A stretch of 64,000 nucleotides of DNA from Botryotinia globosa (taxonomy: Eukaryota; Ascomycota; Leotiomycetes; Helotiales; Sclerotiniaceae): NCBI GenBank assembly GCA_014898425.1, contig RCSZ01000007.1, forward strand, positions 1,426,001 to 1,490,000, read 5' to 3'. How positions within the stretch are numbered: the stretch's first letter is position 1; each line of letters opens with the position of its first letter. The notes under the pieces are model-generated. The model made no database searches, was not told where the DNA came from, and was given only the letters and a program-made list of their open reading frames with translations. A program made the translations under genes and the position numbers. This document shows positions 46,154-58,271 of the stretch, piece after piece.

Positions 46154-46639
46154 TACCCGATTTCATAATGTGTGTTCAAAATGTGACTTTTTTTGATCTA
46201 ATCAACTTTTTGCTAAATCCTATATAAAAAATACTTCAATTGCTTTCAATTCAATCAATATAACTTCAAATTGAAAAAACTTTGTATTATAATATAGATC
46301 TTAATTGAAAGAATCAATAAATAAAATCTAAATAATTTTGATTAGAAATTCATTGAATTGAAAGTGATTGAATGAAAATTCAATTTTTGAAAGTTCAAAA
46401 GTCTAAAAACTATATCAAAAATCATAATTTCATTCAACTACCTTCAATTCAATGAATTTTCAATCAAAATCATTCAGATTTTATTTATTGATTCTTTCAA
46501 TTGAGATCTATATTATAATATAAAGTTTTTTCAATTTGAAGCTATATTGATTGAATTGAATTTTTTAGTTTTTGGAATTTCGATTAGATGATATTGAAAA
46601 AGTGCTTTTTCTTTTGGACACATGTTATGAAATCGGGTG
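46154..46639. mobile_element. Foldback MITE with TA duplication (mariner-like)
   Basis: A 486-bp element with inverted ends of about 28 bp: (T/C)ACCCGATTTCATAA, then two differing bases, then TGTGT(T/C)CAAAA. It is flanked by TA at 46152-46153 and 46640-46641. The interior is also a long palindrome (for example aaattgaaaaaactttgtattataatatag mirrored by ctatattataatataaagttttttcaattt). TA target choice suggests a Tc1/mariner relation. No coding capacity. Confidence 0.75.
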
Positions 46640-49120
46640 TAGTAAGTTCTCAATCGACTTGTCTTGATAATTTACTAACTTAAGGTAGTTCTACAGGACA
46701 TGGCCCGCCACGCATACCGAACTACTATCATGGGGAGGGATGTAGGATTGTTTCAGCGAACTTTAAAAAACGCTGTAGGTATTAATGATATTAGTCTTAC
46801 ATCAACGTCCCAAGGTTTTAGTGGCTACAAAACGTAAATTTAATCTCTTTTCTCTCTTACTTTTTGTACGTTGTTACATATTTATAGGCTTTTTAATACT
46901 TGTTTCTGGGAATTGGACTGCATTAAGTATAAATAAATGCGTCGTTACTAGTATGGGTGTTGGTGTAAATGAAGTGATGAAAGCGCTAAAGAGGGTAGAA
47001 AATGGTAGTGGTGAAATATATATACGAGAAAAAGATTAATTGCATTAAAAGATTAAATGTTTTCTTACAGTAACGGAGTAGACGCTTTGTCACGTATGAA
47101 GTTTGTCACTTTAGAGTGAGAGTTCACTAATACAATCGTTCCGATTTGACTTCTATAATCCAGTAACATGTGTAACCCTTCTCGCTTAGACTGCTCATCT
47201 CTCCCCTCCCAGGTTGTTAACTTCTCCAAGTTCTACGACACCCATTGCCCGAATCAAAACATGTGCTCAGACTTAAAACATAAAGCTACCAGTATCCGCT
47301 ACCTCGGATTTATAGACACCCTGAACAACGATTATCCACAGTGTATTAATAAAGACACACAAGCCGCAATACTAACTAAAAAAATAGAGAAATACCATAC
47401 TCAAACCCTATCACACCACCTAGCTAACGAATCTCCAATCATCACGCCACTTCCTCATTAGTCCCAACCTCTTATCCCTCATTCCCCACCTCATACTCCC
47501 ATCCAAGCTCCTCATAACCGACGCGATTTTAAGCGACACCCGGCCCAGTGATACCCACCCACCTAATATCAAGCGAAATCTAGATAGGTACCTACACAAA
47601 CCGCCACAACAAGAGTAAAAATACACACACAAGAGCTCGCTCAATCTCATCGCATAGCTCCAAGCCTACCTAGAGCGATACGATCAATAAGGCCCATCTA
47701 TATTAGGTATACAAATGCCACAATCATAATCACTCACCACCGAGATAATATTATGCCTACCCATACAGCGCAACTGGGCCCTAACAATCCCAACAACCCG
47801 AATCTTCTCATCTCCTGATTTTAATATGTTTACTCTCAAACTACACTCCTCCTTATCAAATAAACCATAACTATAAACACCTATCCTTATTCTTATCTCT
47901 ATCTCTATTCCTATCCCTATCTCTATTTCTATCTTTATCTTTATCTTTATCTTTATCTTTATCTTTATCTTTATCTTTATCTTTATTTTTATTTTTATTT
48001 TTATCCTTATTTTTATTTTTATTTCTATTTTTATTTTTATTTCTATCTTTATCTTTATTTTTATTTTTATTATTATTTCTATCTCTATTTCTATCTTTAT
48101 TCTTATTCTCATTCTTATCCCTATTCTCATCCTTATCTCTATCCCTATCCCTATCTCTACCCCTATCCAAACTAACAAACCAACAAACCCAAACCCAAAC
48201 CCAAACGAAAAACACAACTCACCACACCCTATCTATCTATCAATCTATCTACCCACTCTAAGAAATCAAATCTTCAAACACACAGGCATAGAATAGATAG
48301 TTAAAAAACAGCAGACAGACAGACAGACAGATAGACAGGTATGCGTCTCCAGTACAAGCTAGATTGAATAATCCATCTGGACCTAAATCGATAGTACTCT
48401 CATAATTACTATCACTATGGCTATAACTACTAAAATTAAAACCAATACCAATACCAAATCTAAAACTATTTACCAAGGTACCTATCTACCACTACTACTA
48501 CCACCACCATCAACCAACACAAACCCCATCAAAACCCAACAAGAGCCCCAAAATATCTTAAATCTAAACACCCCCCAAAAAGTATCCCGAAACCTTCTCC
48601 TAACATCCCTCTCTAACATCCCTCCCCATCATCAAAAACACCATCAATCTCACAAACCACTATCAAAACCTGATGTGAACCTTTCAACGATCCAAACAAT
48701 ATCCCAAAATCCTCTCCTAACATCCCTACTCATCAGAGAAGATACTATGAATCTACCTCGATGTTTACGGCGATGTTTCTTTGGCGACGAGAAAGGTTGA
48801 AATGTTGAGGATTTGGCCACTTGACTGGAAATTGGTGAATTTTGTATTACATATAGGCTCAGTGTATCAATATGGAAAACATAGAACTGATCGACATAGC
48901 GTCATTATGACACATCTCTGGTGTCAATTTAATCAGAGATAATTCAACAGACAAGCATGCACCCCTATATTGAACAACAGAAAAAATCAAAGAGCAAATT
49001 CTTGTCGAGCAATTAAATGCATTCATTAGCCATGAATATCTAGAATACACGAGCTACCAAAAGAAGCATGCGCTCTAGCTCATCGTACATTTCCCTCATC
49101 TCACCACCCATCTCTCTCCT
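46640..49120. other. Intergenic, low complexity
   Basis: About 2.5 kb. It contains a short ATG-started frame of 97 codons at 47168-47461 (Cys-containing, no family recognised, weak), the TTTATC-type array at 47890-48160, and CAGA repeats near 48310-48335. It ends in the 3' flank of RPT2. Confidence 0.4.
47890..48160. repeat. (TTTATC/TTTATT/TCTATC)n hexanucleotide array
   Basis: A compound array of about 45 six-base units. It produces spurious Lys/Ile-rich frames on the minus strand. Confidence 0.9.
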
Positions 49121-50688
49121 CTACAAGTACAAACCTTCAGGCTCGCCCTCACTCTTTGTCTTCAAGACACGCTCTCTTGCAGCTCTGAAATCAGCCATTT
49201 GGACACGCATTCTACGCTCTCTCAATGCCATCAAACCAGCCTCGGAACAGATCGCCTTGATATCAGCACCGGAAAGATCATCCTTTTGGTTAATGAATTC
49301 TTCCAAATCAACATCTTCGTTCAAGGACATCTTAGATGTGTGAAGAGTGAAGATCTTGCGTTTAGTATGTTGATCAGGATTCTCGAAGAGAATTTTTCGA
49401 TCAATACGTCCCGGACGAATGAGAGCAGGATCGAGAGTATCAATCTTGTTTGTAGCCATGATAACCTTGACATCTCCACGATCATCAAAACCATCAAGTT
49501 GATTAAGAAGCTCCAACATAGTTCTTTGAATCTCACGTTCTCCACCGGATGTAGATTCGTAACGTTTAGTACCGATCGCGTCGATTTCATCAATGAAGAC
49601 GATGGATGGTGCATTTTCGGCGGCAACCTGTAAATATTAGTATTCGTCTTACCCAAAGTGAACATTGAAAATATGCATACCTGGAAAAGTTGTCGAACAA
49701 GTCTAGGTCCATCACCCAAGTACTTCTGGATCAACTCACTACCAACAATTCGCAAGAATGTCGCACTCGTTTGATTTGCAACCGCCTTTGCCAATAAAGT
49801 CTTTCCGGTACCTGGCGCACCATAGAGAATAACACCCTTGGGAGGCTTGATGCCCATCTCCTCATATAATTCGGGATGTAACAAAGGTAATTCGACGGAT
49901 TCTCGCACTTCTTGAATTTGCGACTCGAGACCACCAATATCTGCGTAAGACTCTGTTGGAGCTTTGTCGAGCTTCATCACTGAAACCAAAGGATCCGTAT
50001 CATCAGTAAGAACACCAACAATCGAAACGGATTTATGATGCAGCAATACACTTGCACCCGGCTCCAAGAGATCTTTATCAACAAAAGACATGATGGAGAC
50101 GTAGTATTCCGGTCCAGTGGTACTTGAAACGATAGCATGGTCATCATCAATCATTTCCTCCAAAGTTCCAACACCCATTGGACTACCACGCATATCATCA
50201 ACACGACCTCTTTCATCGGCATTTCTGTCAGCAGCGTCGGCATCCCCACCAGCGTTGGCGGGTGCTGCCGTTCCTTCCTTTGCAGCCTTGGCCTTTCTCA
50301 AACGTTCCTGATTCTCAACATATTCTTCTTCGAGGAGCAGATGGTCGTGAATTCGTTGCATTCGAAGATATCGTAGTTTGCATCGAGACGTCGGATAGAC
50401 GGCTGGTAGCTTTGCGGAGGCGTTTGGACCGGCAGCCTTACGCTTCTTGCGACCGATTCTGGTTGTTGGTCTTGGTGGTGGTTCGTACTTTGGCTTATCC
50501 TTCTAGTGTTGGGCAATCAGTCCATCGTCCATTTCCTATCCTTATTACGAATGCATATATACCTTCTTAGACTTGTCATCTTTTCCATCTCCCCCTGGTT
50601 GATTACCACCAAGGCCGGATGGTTGTTGACCCTTTGAGATTATGTTAATATTGTCGCTCATACAAATCATGGGTTGGAAGCTTACCAT
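49121..50688 (-). CDS. RPT2: 26S proteasome regulatory subunit 4 (AAA ATPase Rpt2)
   Basis: An ATPase of the 19S base ring that unfolds substrates and opens the 20S gate. Coding exons 50686-50688, 50563-50631, 49681-50502 and 49121-49627 join in frame to 466 aa. Exon 1 carries only the ATG; its next bases are the GTAAGC donor. The N-terminus MGQQPSG keeps Gly2, the known Rpt2 N-myristoylation position. Then come [39 protein letters not shown], and the OB-fold region. Walker A is GAPGTGKT (Lys about 258) and Walker B is VFIDEIDA (about 309-314). IATNKID-type sensor text is present, RPGRIDRKI gives the arginine fingers, and a C-terminal Leu-Tyr-Leu (HbYX-type tail) is present for 20S docking. 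It is divergent from UBC1. Confidence 0.96.
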
Positions 50689-52028
50689 CTTGTTCTTGGG
50701 AAATCAAGAAGCTTTCAGTGTGATGATATAGGATTTTCGTATGATCCGGAATCTTGTTAAGAGATATTCGGTTGTAGTTGTGGTGGTTGAAGTTGAGAAA
50801 GGTGGTATATTTTGTTTGGAATGGATAGCAACAGCTTGGATGCTCTTTTAGCCTTCTACAACGATACAACAAGGCGACAAGAACGACGCGAATGAATGAG
50901 AAGAGCTAGTGGAGGTAGCTTTGAGGTGGCTTGGGCTTGGACCAGTTGGGTGATTCGATAAGTCATTGATGCCTTAAATATCTGTAGCTTTCGAGCCTGC
51001 CTGGTGAGCCTTTCCATAAACTCACGTGCTGTGCTGTGCTTACTTGAGACTTTTTGCCTTGTACTTACTATGTATGGATAAACTCAAAGTATCAGGCATG
51101 TATCAGGCATCAACTCTTTTATTTTATTTTTGGCAACAGCAGTGAATTCAAGTGATGCCCGAGAGTCGGGATCACTGGTGGATGGGATGAGATGGGATGA
51201 GATGGGATGAGATGTATCTATCTATTGGCTCCAGCTTGCTCGCATGTCTTTACTGCGCTGCTTGCAACGACCATTCCCTCCTTACTCCGTACATACCAAA
51301 CCCATCAGAAACACGTACAATCAATAAACATACATATATTCCATCTACACAGCAGATGTTGGGTAACCTTTGGGCATAAAGGTGGACGGACACAAGGGCT
51401 CATCATATCTTTGAAAGATCATTCTCTTCACTCCAGTCTCACTCACTCACCCACTCACCCACTCACTCACTCACTCACTCACCCACTCACTCACCCACCA
51501 GCCTTCATTCTGCATCCATCCCGTTCAATTGACTGCTCCGACTAGGTAAGGTAGGTAGAAAGTGGGACGGACAGCTATCCACTTATCAATAACCCCGCCA
51601 AATTTAGATCCTCAAGCATCCATAAAGTGCGAGTCTTGGTAACTTTCTTGAGTTACATGAATACACCACTACTCACAAAAGGCTTTATTGGTAAGTGCCT
51701 TGTCTTGAATGTCACTCTTTCTTAGTCCTCATCATTCGGCGAATTCGATTCACGACGACCCTCCAACCATCTTCTTCATCTGACTTGAAATAGCTTGAGA
51801 GTAACAGCGAAATCACTATATCGTTCTCGATAAACATTCACCACCCAGGTAGTCCACGGCTCAAAGAAATCATAAAATTACCTACACAGAGAAGTCGCGA
51901 AATCGTCGAGTCCAATAAGACTTCAGCCTCGAACCCGATCATAAGAGTCAACCTAGGCCTCGAAACTCGAGCATAAAACCTCGAGCCTCCAACAACAACA
52001 TCAACAACACCCAATTTACAGCACAAAA
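50689..52028. promoter_or_regulatory. Shared intergenic region of RPT2 and UBC1
   Basis: 1.34 kb between two divergently transcribed ubiquitin-proteasome genes. It contains a CACGTG at 51023-51028, a GATGGGATGA run at 51180-51212 and an ACTC run at 51440-51495. No exact Rpn4 PACE (GGTGGCAAA) was seen. Shared control is possible but not shown. Confidence 0.4.
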
Positions 52029-52894
52029 ATGTCTTCCAATAGAATGCGTCGTATTGCCAAAGAGCTGAATGATATCGCGAACGATCCTGGAGCTCAAATA
52101 TTTTGTGAAGCAAGAGATGGTAATGATAGCGATCTGACCAGCCTTCGAGGTTCTTTTCCAGGTCCGCCAGACACACCCTACGAAGGAGGCACATACCTTG
52201 TTGACATCAAGATTCCTAATGAATATCCATTCAAACCCCCACACATGAATTTCTCGACCAAAGTCTGGCATCCTAATGTCAGCAGTCAGACTGTAAGTTT
52301 GAGTCCTGTAGGGAACGGAATTAAATTTTGACGCTTAAACAGGGTGCCATCTGTCTTGATACATTGTCTTCGGCCTGGTCTCCGGTTTTAACCATCAAGT
52401 CCGCCCTCCTTTCCCTTCAATCTCTTCTCAGCGAACCTGAGCCAAAGGATCCACAAGACGCCGAGGTAGCCAATATGTTGATCAACCACCCCAAGGAGTT
52501 TCGAGAGAAAGCACGCGACTGGGCAATTCATTACGCTGGTGCCCCAAGAGTCACAAAATGGTCTCAGGCTGCCGCCTCAAGCCCCTCATATGTTCCTCCG
52601 GTTAAACATCAATCACAAGAAGAGAAGGCGCGACAGGAGATGTTGAAGTATGCCAGTTTTCATGATTCTGTTTCCTCAAACGTTTAAGTAGATAGCAGAC
52701 TAACAAGAAACTACAACAGATATCAAGGATACAACAAGGCTCTGGTCGATCGCTTCGTTTCTATGGGATTTGATATTGAAAAGGTAGTCGATGCATTCAA
52801 CTTCGTTCATATCGACCGCCACGGCGGGGAGGACTACGAATTGGAGGAGGCTTATATGGGTGATATTACAGCAAGACTTCTTGGAGAACCATGA
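52029..52894 (+). CDS. UBC1: Ubiquitin-conjugating enzyme E2 with UBA domain (Ubc1/UBE2K type)
   Basis: A class II E2 that receives ubiquitin from E1 and extends chains, with a UBA domain that binds ubiquitin. Exons 52029-52292, 52343-52647 and 52720-52894 join in frame to 247 aa; introns are GT-AG. The UBC fold shows RMRRIAKELNDIANDP, GSFPGPPDTPYEGGTYLVDI, YPFKPPHMNFSTKVWHPN (HPN at 81-83) and GAICLDTLSSAWSPVLTIK with the catalytic Cys at about 92. The C-terminal UBA (about 205-247) reads GYNKALVDRFVSMGFDIEKV, and the protein ends TARLLGEP. The combination of E2 and C-terminal UBA is diagnostic of Ubc1. It is divergent from RPT2. Confidence 0.94.
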
Positions 52895-53554
52895 CTCATG
52901 AATGATCTTCGACATACAATGAACGGTGGTTGGATGAATTAATGAATAGACAACCAAAAGGAATATGAATGGCGCACAGTTTTCAATCAAATGAAGCATA
53001 ATACTTTTGCGATTTCAACGTACGACCGAGATTCAAGGAAAGAATTTCAAGCTCATTAGCTTTCTGTAAAGGTATACAGAAAAGCTATATTGAGAGTGCA
53101 TTCAAGAAGTGGTGAAGATATGGACGGGGAAATGGCATCTCGGAATTTGAGCACTCTCCAGGAACAAAGCTTCATTAACATAGGCGTTGGCATGGATATG
53201 TATCACATGGCGTTACGTATAGCTTTCTACTCAACTGCATATCAAATGTTTATTCAATTTTTTGCTTTGAGCTATGTAATTTGACTGCATTGGTTTGCTG
53301 TTTGAAGACAAAGTAAGAAATTACACAAGTATATGGTAGTCACTTTATTCCAGATGCTCTAGCTTTGTATCTAAATTGCGACATCGAGTTATCAGTAAGT
53401 ACGTTTCGGAATAGTATTTTCTTCTTTTACTCACCCAGATCTACTTCTTGGTTGATCATGCATAGGATGCTTCTATATGGCTTATGATAATAATAGAGGT
53501 ATATTAGGGGAGGTTGCGAAAGGAGGGGGGATTGTATGGGGTGAGGGATATATA
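52895..53554. other. UBC1 3' flank
   Basis: 660 bp, no credible gene. A 64-codon frame at 53090-53284 has no recognisable features. Confidence 0.4.
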
Positions 53555-54064
53555 AGAGTTCTGGCTTCTCCTCACCGCATATGTAACGCTTTTCCAGTTA
53601 AAATATGGGATTATTCAATTTTTCATATCCTAGTTTATTTCTTATTATAAAAGATAAAATTAGTTTTTTTTTGAAAAAATGTTATTTAATTAATCAAATT
53701 TTATAAAAAAATAAATAGAATATTTTTTTTATTTTTTGAAATAGGATTTGAAAAGATTAAAGTTGAAAATTCTAAATTTTGATAAAAATTCGTTTATTTT
53801 GTATAAAGAAAATGTTATATATTAGAATTTTTGAAAAAATTCGATTTCAATATTATATAATTATTTAATAAAAATAATAATAAAAATTTCGAAAAATTTC
53901 GAAAATTTTAATTTCAATTATTTATTATTTTCGATTTTTTAAAAAAGAAAAGATAAAGATTTGATTGAAATATTCAATATAATAATTTGTATGAGAAAAC
54001 CTCATTTTTGCAGGGATTTTGTCACATTTGTCACAGAGGTGCGGTGAGCAGATGCCAGAATTCT
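53555..54064. mobile_element. Foldback MITE with TA-flanked ends
   Basis: About 510 bp, very AT-rich inside. The left end taagagttctggcttctcct and the inverted right end taagaattctggcatctgct continue into ctcaccgca on both sides, 24 of 27 bases matching. TA at 53553-53554 and 54065-54066 could be the target duplication. No coding capacity. Confidence 0.65.
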
Positions 54065-54066
54065 TA

Positions 54067-56594
54067 CTTGATATTGTGGTTTCGGGGTGATGTGGTGATG
54101 TGGGGTGGGGTTATTGAATGAGATGGAGTATGTAATGGAGGGATGGGAAGGAGGGATGGGAAGGAGGGATATGAATAGTGTAGAGTATAGTAATTAGGTG
54201 GTAGATGTTAGATGTTCGATATCAGATGATTGGAGGACATTAGGGTATTAGGATATCTAGTTGAGAACAAGTGTTGGAATTCATCTTTAATTTTCTCTGA
54301 TTTTAGGTTTGGTTTTGGGAGTAGATTTGTATTTGGGGATTGAGTATTGAGGAGAGGTTGGAGTTGAATTTTGAGTCAAATTTGAGTTGCAATTTGGGCT
54401 TGGGTTCGGATTTACATCTGGAGATTTGTAGTGGTGGAGGGTACATAGAGGGTGGGGGGTTTCGGAGGATTTCGCTTGTTAGGTAGCCTAGCTTGCTTGT
54501 TGTGTGGAAGTTGGGGATGGAGAGATTGGGGGATGGAGGGAATGAGGGAATGAGAATTTCAAGGAATGGGGAGTTAAGAGGCATAGGATTTTTGGGGGAA
54601 TTGGCTGGATAGATTGTGAAGCAATAGTGAAAGTGAGGGTGAGGTGGGAGTGAGGTATTAGATATTAGATATTAGATATTAGATATTAGATATTAGATAT
54701 TAGATATTAGATATTAGATATTAGATATTAGATATTAGATGCTTTCAAATATATAAGAAATAGATATATATTTAAGATTCGTGAGAATTTGGAATTTGAA
54801 ACTCGAGATTTGCGAGGCTTTGAGGTTTTGAGGACTTGCGAGGTTTGAAGGTTTGGAGGGGGATTGGCTAGGCTGGCTAGGCTGAGTACCTGGATTAGGG
54901 TAGTGTAGCGTAGTGTAGTTTAGTATGGATAAGTTGTAATGCTTTTTTCTTTCCTTTTTGAGGTGTGAGGAATCGATTGTTATTTATCTCTTGAGGATTT
55001 GTTTTATTTTGGTGGGTTGTTGAGTGTTGGGAGAGGTGATTTGATTTGGGGTTTGGGGGGTATTAGGTTAGCTTACTGTGATTCAGAGCGATGTTGTTTT
55101 TTTCGTTTTTTGGAAGTTAAAAGGCTTTAAAAGGCTTTAGAAAATGATTAAAGAACTAGAAAACTAATACAATTCATCGTTTCTTAAATCGCAATTCTTG
55201 ATAATTGATCAGTTTTGAAATCAAAAAATTGATGGAGATTGTAGAGTAGATATAAGACTTATTAATTACTATTCTCAGTGTGAGAGAGAAACCTTAAAAA
55301 GTGGATTAAGGTCATAAAATTGTACATGTAAAAGGGGCTTCGCTTAAAACATTGCTCAGGAAAAGTGTGATGTCGATTAGCACGGTCTTGCAAGTAGAAA
55401 TGTATGAATCTGTGGGTTATTGGATCGATTTTTGGGGGTTTATTTTTATCGGATTGATTGTAGGATTTGGGATTTGGGATGGAAGATTAGTTGGTAATTT
55501 ATCGAGAGATAGACTGGGTTATTGGTTGCGGAGTGTTGTATTGCGGGGAGGAGAAAAGGGCTTGTATGGAGAGTAGAGGGTTTGTTGGATGAAGTGGATC
55601 AAGAATATTTTGATTGTTGAGTTTATTACAGCATGTGGAAATTCACCTTCGATCTATCCACTCTGTCAATACACTCACCAATGACCACACATGTATCAGG
55701 ATCCTCGAAAGTATCGTTCCAATTGACTAAAGCCACATCCGTTGTCAATATCATTCATCATCTGTTACTTTCCCAAGAATATCCCCATTGAGAAGATGAG
55801 TTGCTTGGCTGACTTTAGGGTAGCCGGTCTTGTAAGTCTTGGTTTCAGATCGAGATTATGAGAATATTGTGTTTTTTGTAGAATGTGGAGATGCCTCTTT
55901 TTGAGTAACGAGACTGAAGTCTTCATAGCTTTAGAATTGCTGAAAGGTAAGGTAGCGAGTTGATGCTAATTATTAACCATTAATAAGAAGAATGAAGTTT
56001 TCACTGTATTAAATACAATTGTGGAAAATTGAGGAATAAAAGGGTTTGATATCTTAATGAAAACGAATACATTTGAATTTTTATTTATATTTGAAACTTT
56101 ATATAAATGGTTACTTGATTCTTTAAGATTTGTATTGATTTTATTATTAAAATTTTAAATAATAAAAATCTTATTTTTCAAATCGACTTTTTATTATAAG
56201 TTTATTATTCTTTAAATCATATATAAACAATGAGTTTCTGGATTATAAATCAAATTTGAATAATAAAATTTCATTCTTTAAGATTGTTCTAAAAAACAAC
56301 ATTTTTTTTCTTGAATCAACTATAAATGCAGTCGTGGAAAAGTGAGGAAAATTTTTGTTTCCTGCCTGTGAAGGCGGTGAAGGTGATGGATTAATCAACC
56401 AACAAATACCAACAACCTCTCCTCGAAACGCAGCTCATGTCCGGATGATTCATTTTATAAATACGAGAACGGGTATGTTGTGGTCTTTTGCCGCAGCCAA
56501 GCCACCAACTCTTGGCTATAAAACATGTGAATACTCCGGCAACGATATACAACCTTGAACTTAGTTGTTCATTCCCAAAATTAAGCCAGTCAAT
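54067..56594. other. Intergenic, AT-rich, microsatellites
   Basis: About 2.5 kb without a credible gene. It has a TTAGATA array at 54655-54745. A near-direct pair (ttgtggaaaattgaggaa at about 56018 and tcgtggaaaagtgaggaa at about 56333) bounds an AT-rich block of about 330 bp that may be another decayed element. Confidence 0.45.
54655..54745. repeat. 7-bp array (ttagata)n
   Basis: About 12 tandem copies of ttagata, nearly perfect. Confidence 0.92.
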
Positions 56595-58271
56595 ATGATT
56601 ACCACTACTAGTGCCATCAACATAGTCAATTTTCCCAATGATCTTGTCGAGTTGATGATTACTGAAGTATTGGAAACTGTCGGCCTATGGAAGGCTCTTG
56701 GTCTGTGAGTAGTGTGCAGTACGTGTTGACAACTCAACGATCCACGACATGTTTGTATTTACCTTTATATAGGAAGTTTCGAGACGCTTATTACGAGAGC
56801 AATACGTGTCGATTACATGAAGAATCCTCATGGCCCTGTTGATGATGCCCTGGAGATATGTCTCAATTGTTCTCCAAGCAAATTACCGCGTATTGCGCCT
56901 GTCTTATAGACATGGAGATGAAATATAATCCTGAGAATGCTATTCTAGCACCTTCATATCAGGCGATATGCACTGTGATTGCACTCAAGAGCTATAATAC
57001 GAAAGAAGAGGGTCTACACCTTGAACTTATAGTGTGTGAAGCAATGGAAGAACGGTTGTTCTGGGCATCTTCTAGGGGCCAAAGCGGCAGAAGGGAATTG
57101 TGTCTACGTGGTCCACGGCAGCCAATCTCTCCAAGTGATAGCGTTATAACAGACCATGACAATCTTACACATATAGCTGCTCCTGAAATAATTCTCGGCC
57201 TACAAAATAGACTGAGTGTGGCCATTATCGCCAACGACATCGAGCTCACACAAGTCTTACTCAAAGACCATAACGCTGATGCCGAATTCATAATCAAGTA
57301 TTCTGGGAGACCTTTGCACCTCGCAGCAAGGGACGGAAGAATCTCTATAATCCGTATTCTTTTAGAGCATGGTCCGGATTTGAATGCAATGCAGCCATAC
57401 TATGGTCGTTACTGGCAATACTGGATGGACAAGAGACATTGGCCAGCTACTTTGGAAAAGAAAAAACTTTTGCTCGTCCGGAAGTGCTTTGCGTGTGGCT
57501 GCGAGAAGTGGATGCATTGATGCTGTACAGATCCTCGTTCAACCTCGTTTCAATGCTGTTTTCCCACTTCCTGGAGATGAAATCAGGCAAATTCTTCTTG
57601 CCGCAGCGAGAACTGGATCTATCGATCTGATTTCATATCTTCTGGAACATTTCTATAATTCGCACCCTCTAAGGGGAAGAATTTATGAGGGAATTCTTCT
57701 CCAAGCATCGTACTCAGGTAGAGAGGAACTTGTCAAGTTGATGCTTGATCGCGGTGGGAACGTTGATTGCAATGCTGCATATGAATATATCGTAATTCCG
57801 AATTGGGCGCCAATCCGTTGTGCAGCTTACAAAGGTCGTTCTAAGATTGTGTCCTTGTTCCTTTCACATGGCGCAGATCGTGGTGGTTGGTGTAACCGAA
57901 CCTCAAAACCCGCCTATAATGTCAGGTTTGATGCGATGAGTTTTGCAGTTCTACGAGGTCACCAAGACGTAGTTCGCGTTCTTATCAGAAATGGTGCTGG
58001 ATTCCAAGAAAAGATCAATGTTCACGCTTCGCGAGTATCTATACCACTATTGACCTTAGCCGCATGGAGTAGTCACCATCATATGATGCGTTTCATGCTT
58101 GAAGAGGGACGAGCTATTGGTAAAAGTGGTGAGAGGGCTCTGTACTACGCGGTTATTCATGGGGATTACCTAATGACACGCCTTCTCCTCGAGGCTGGGG
58201 CCTCACCTTCAGGAAGTGTTCATGGCAACAACAACCCAGTTCGTACTGCGATGCAGAAAGGATGGGCCTAT
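56595..58271 (+). pseudogene. Ankyrin-repeat gene, frameshifted and truncated by Copia
   Basis: The start at 56595 is MITTTSAINIVNFPNDLVEL, followed by ETVGLWKALGL, which resembles the N-terminus of a fungal ankyrin family. After a putative intron (about 56704-56773) the reading SFETLITRAIRVDYMKNP continues in a frame that does not join cleanly. A shift near 56880 leads into YCACLIDMEMKYNPENAIL and RPLHLAARDGRISIIRILLEHG. A further one-base shift in the A-rich run near 57460-57470 leads to SGSALRVAARSGCIDAVQIL and several more ankyrins (for example DAMSFAVLRGHQDVVRVLIRNG). The gene stops inside an ankyrin region, at the junction with Copia sequence near 58271. At least two or three lesions plus truncation make it a pseudogene. 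Confidence 0.7.

Noticed and set aside
47684..48217. Lys/Ile-rich 177-codon frame
   Set aside because: Generated by the TTTATC-type hexanucleotide array.
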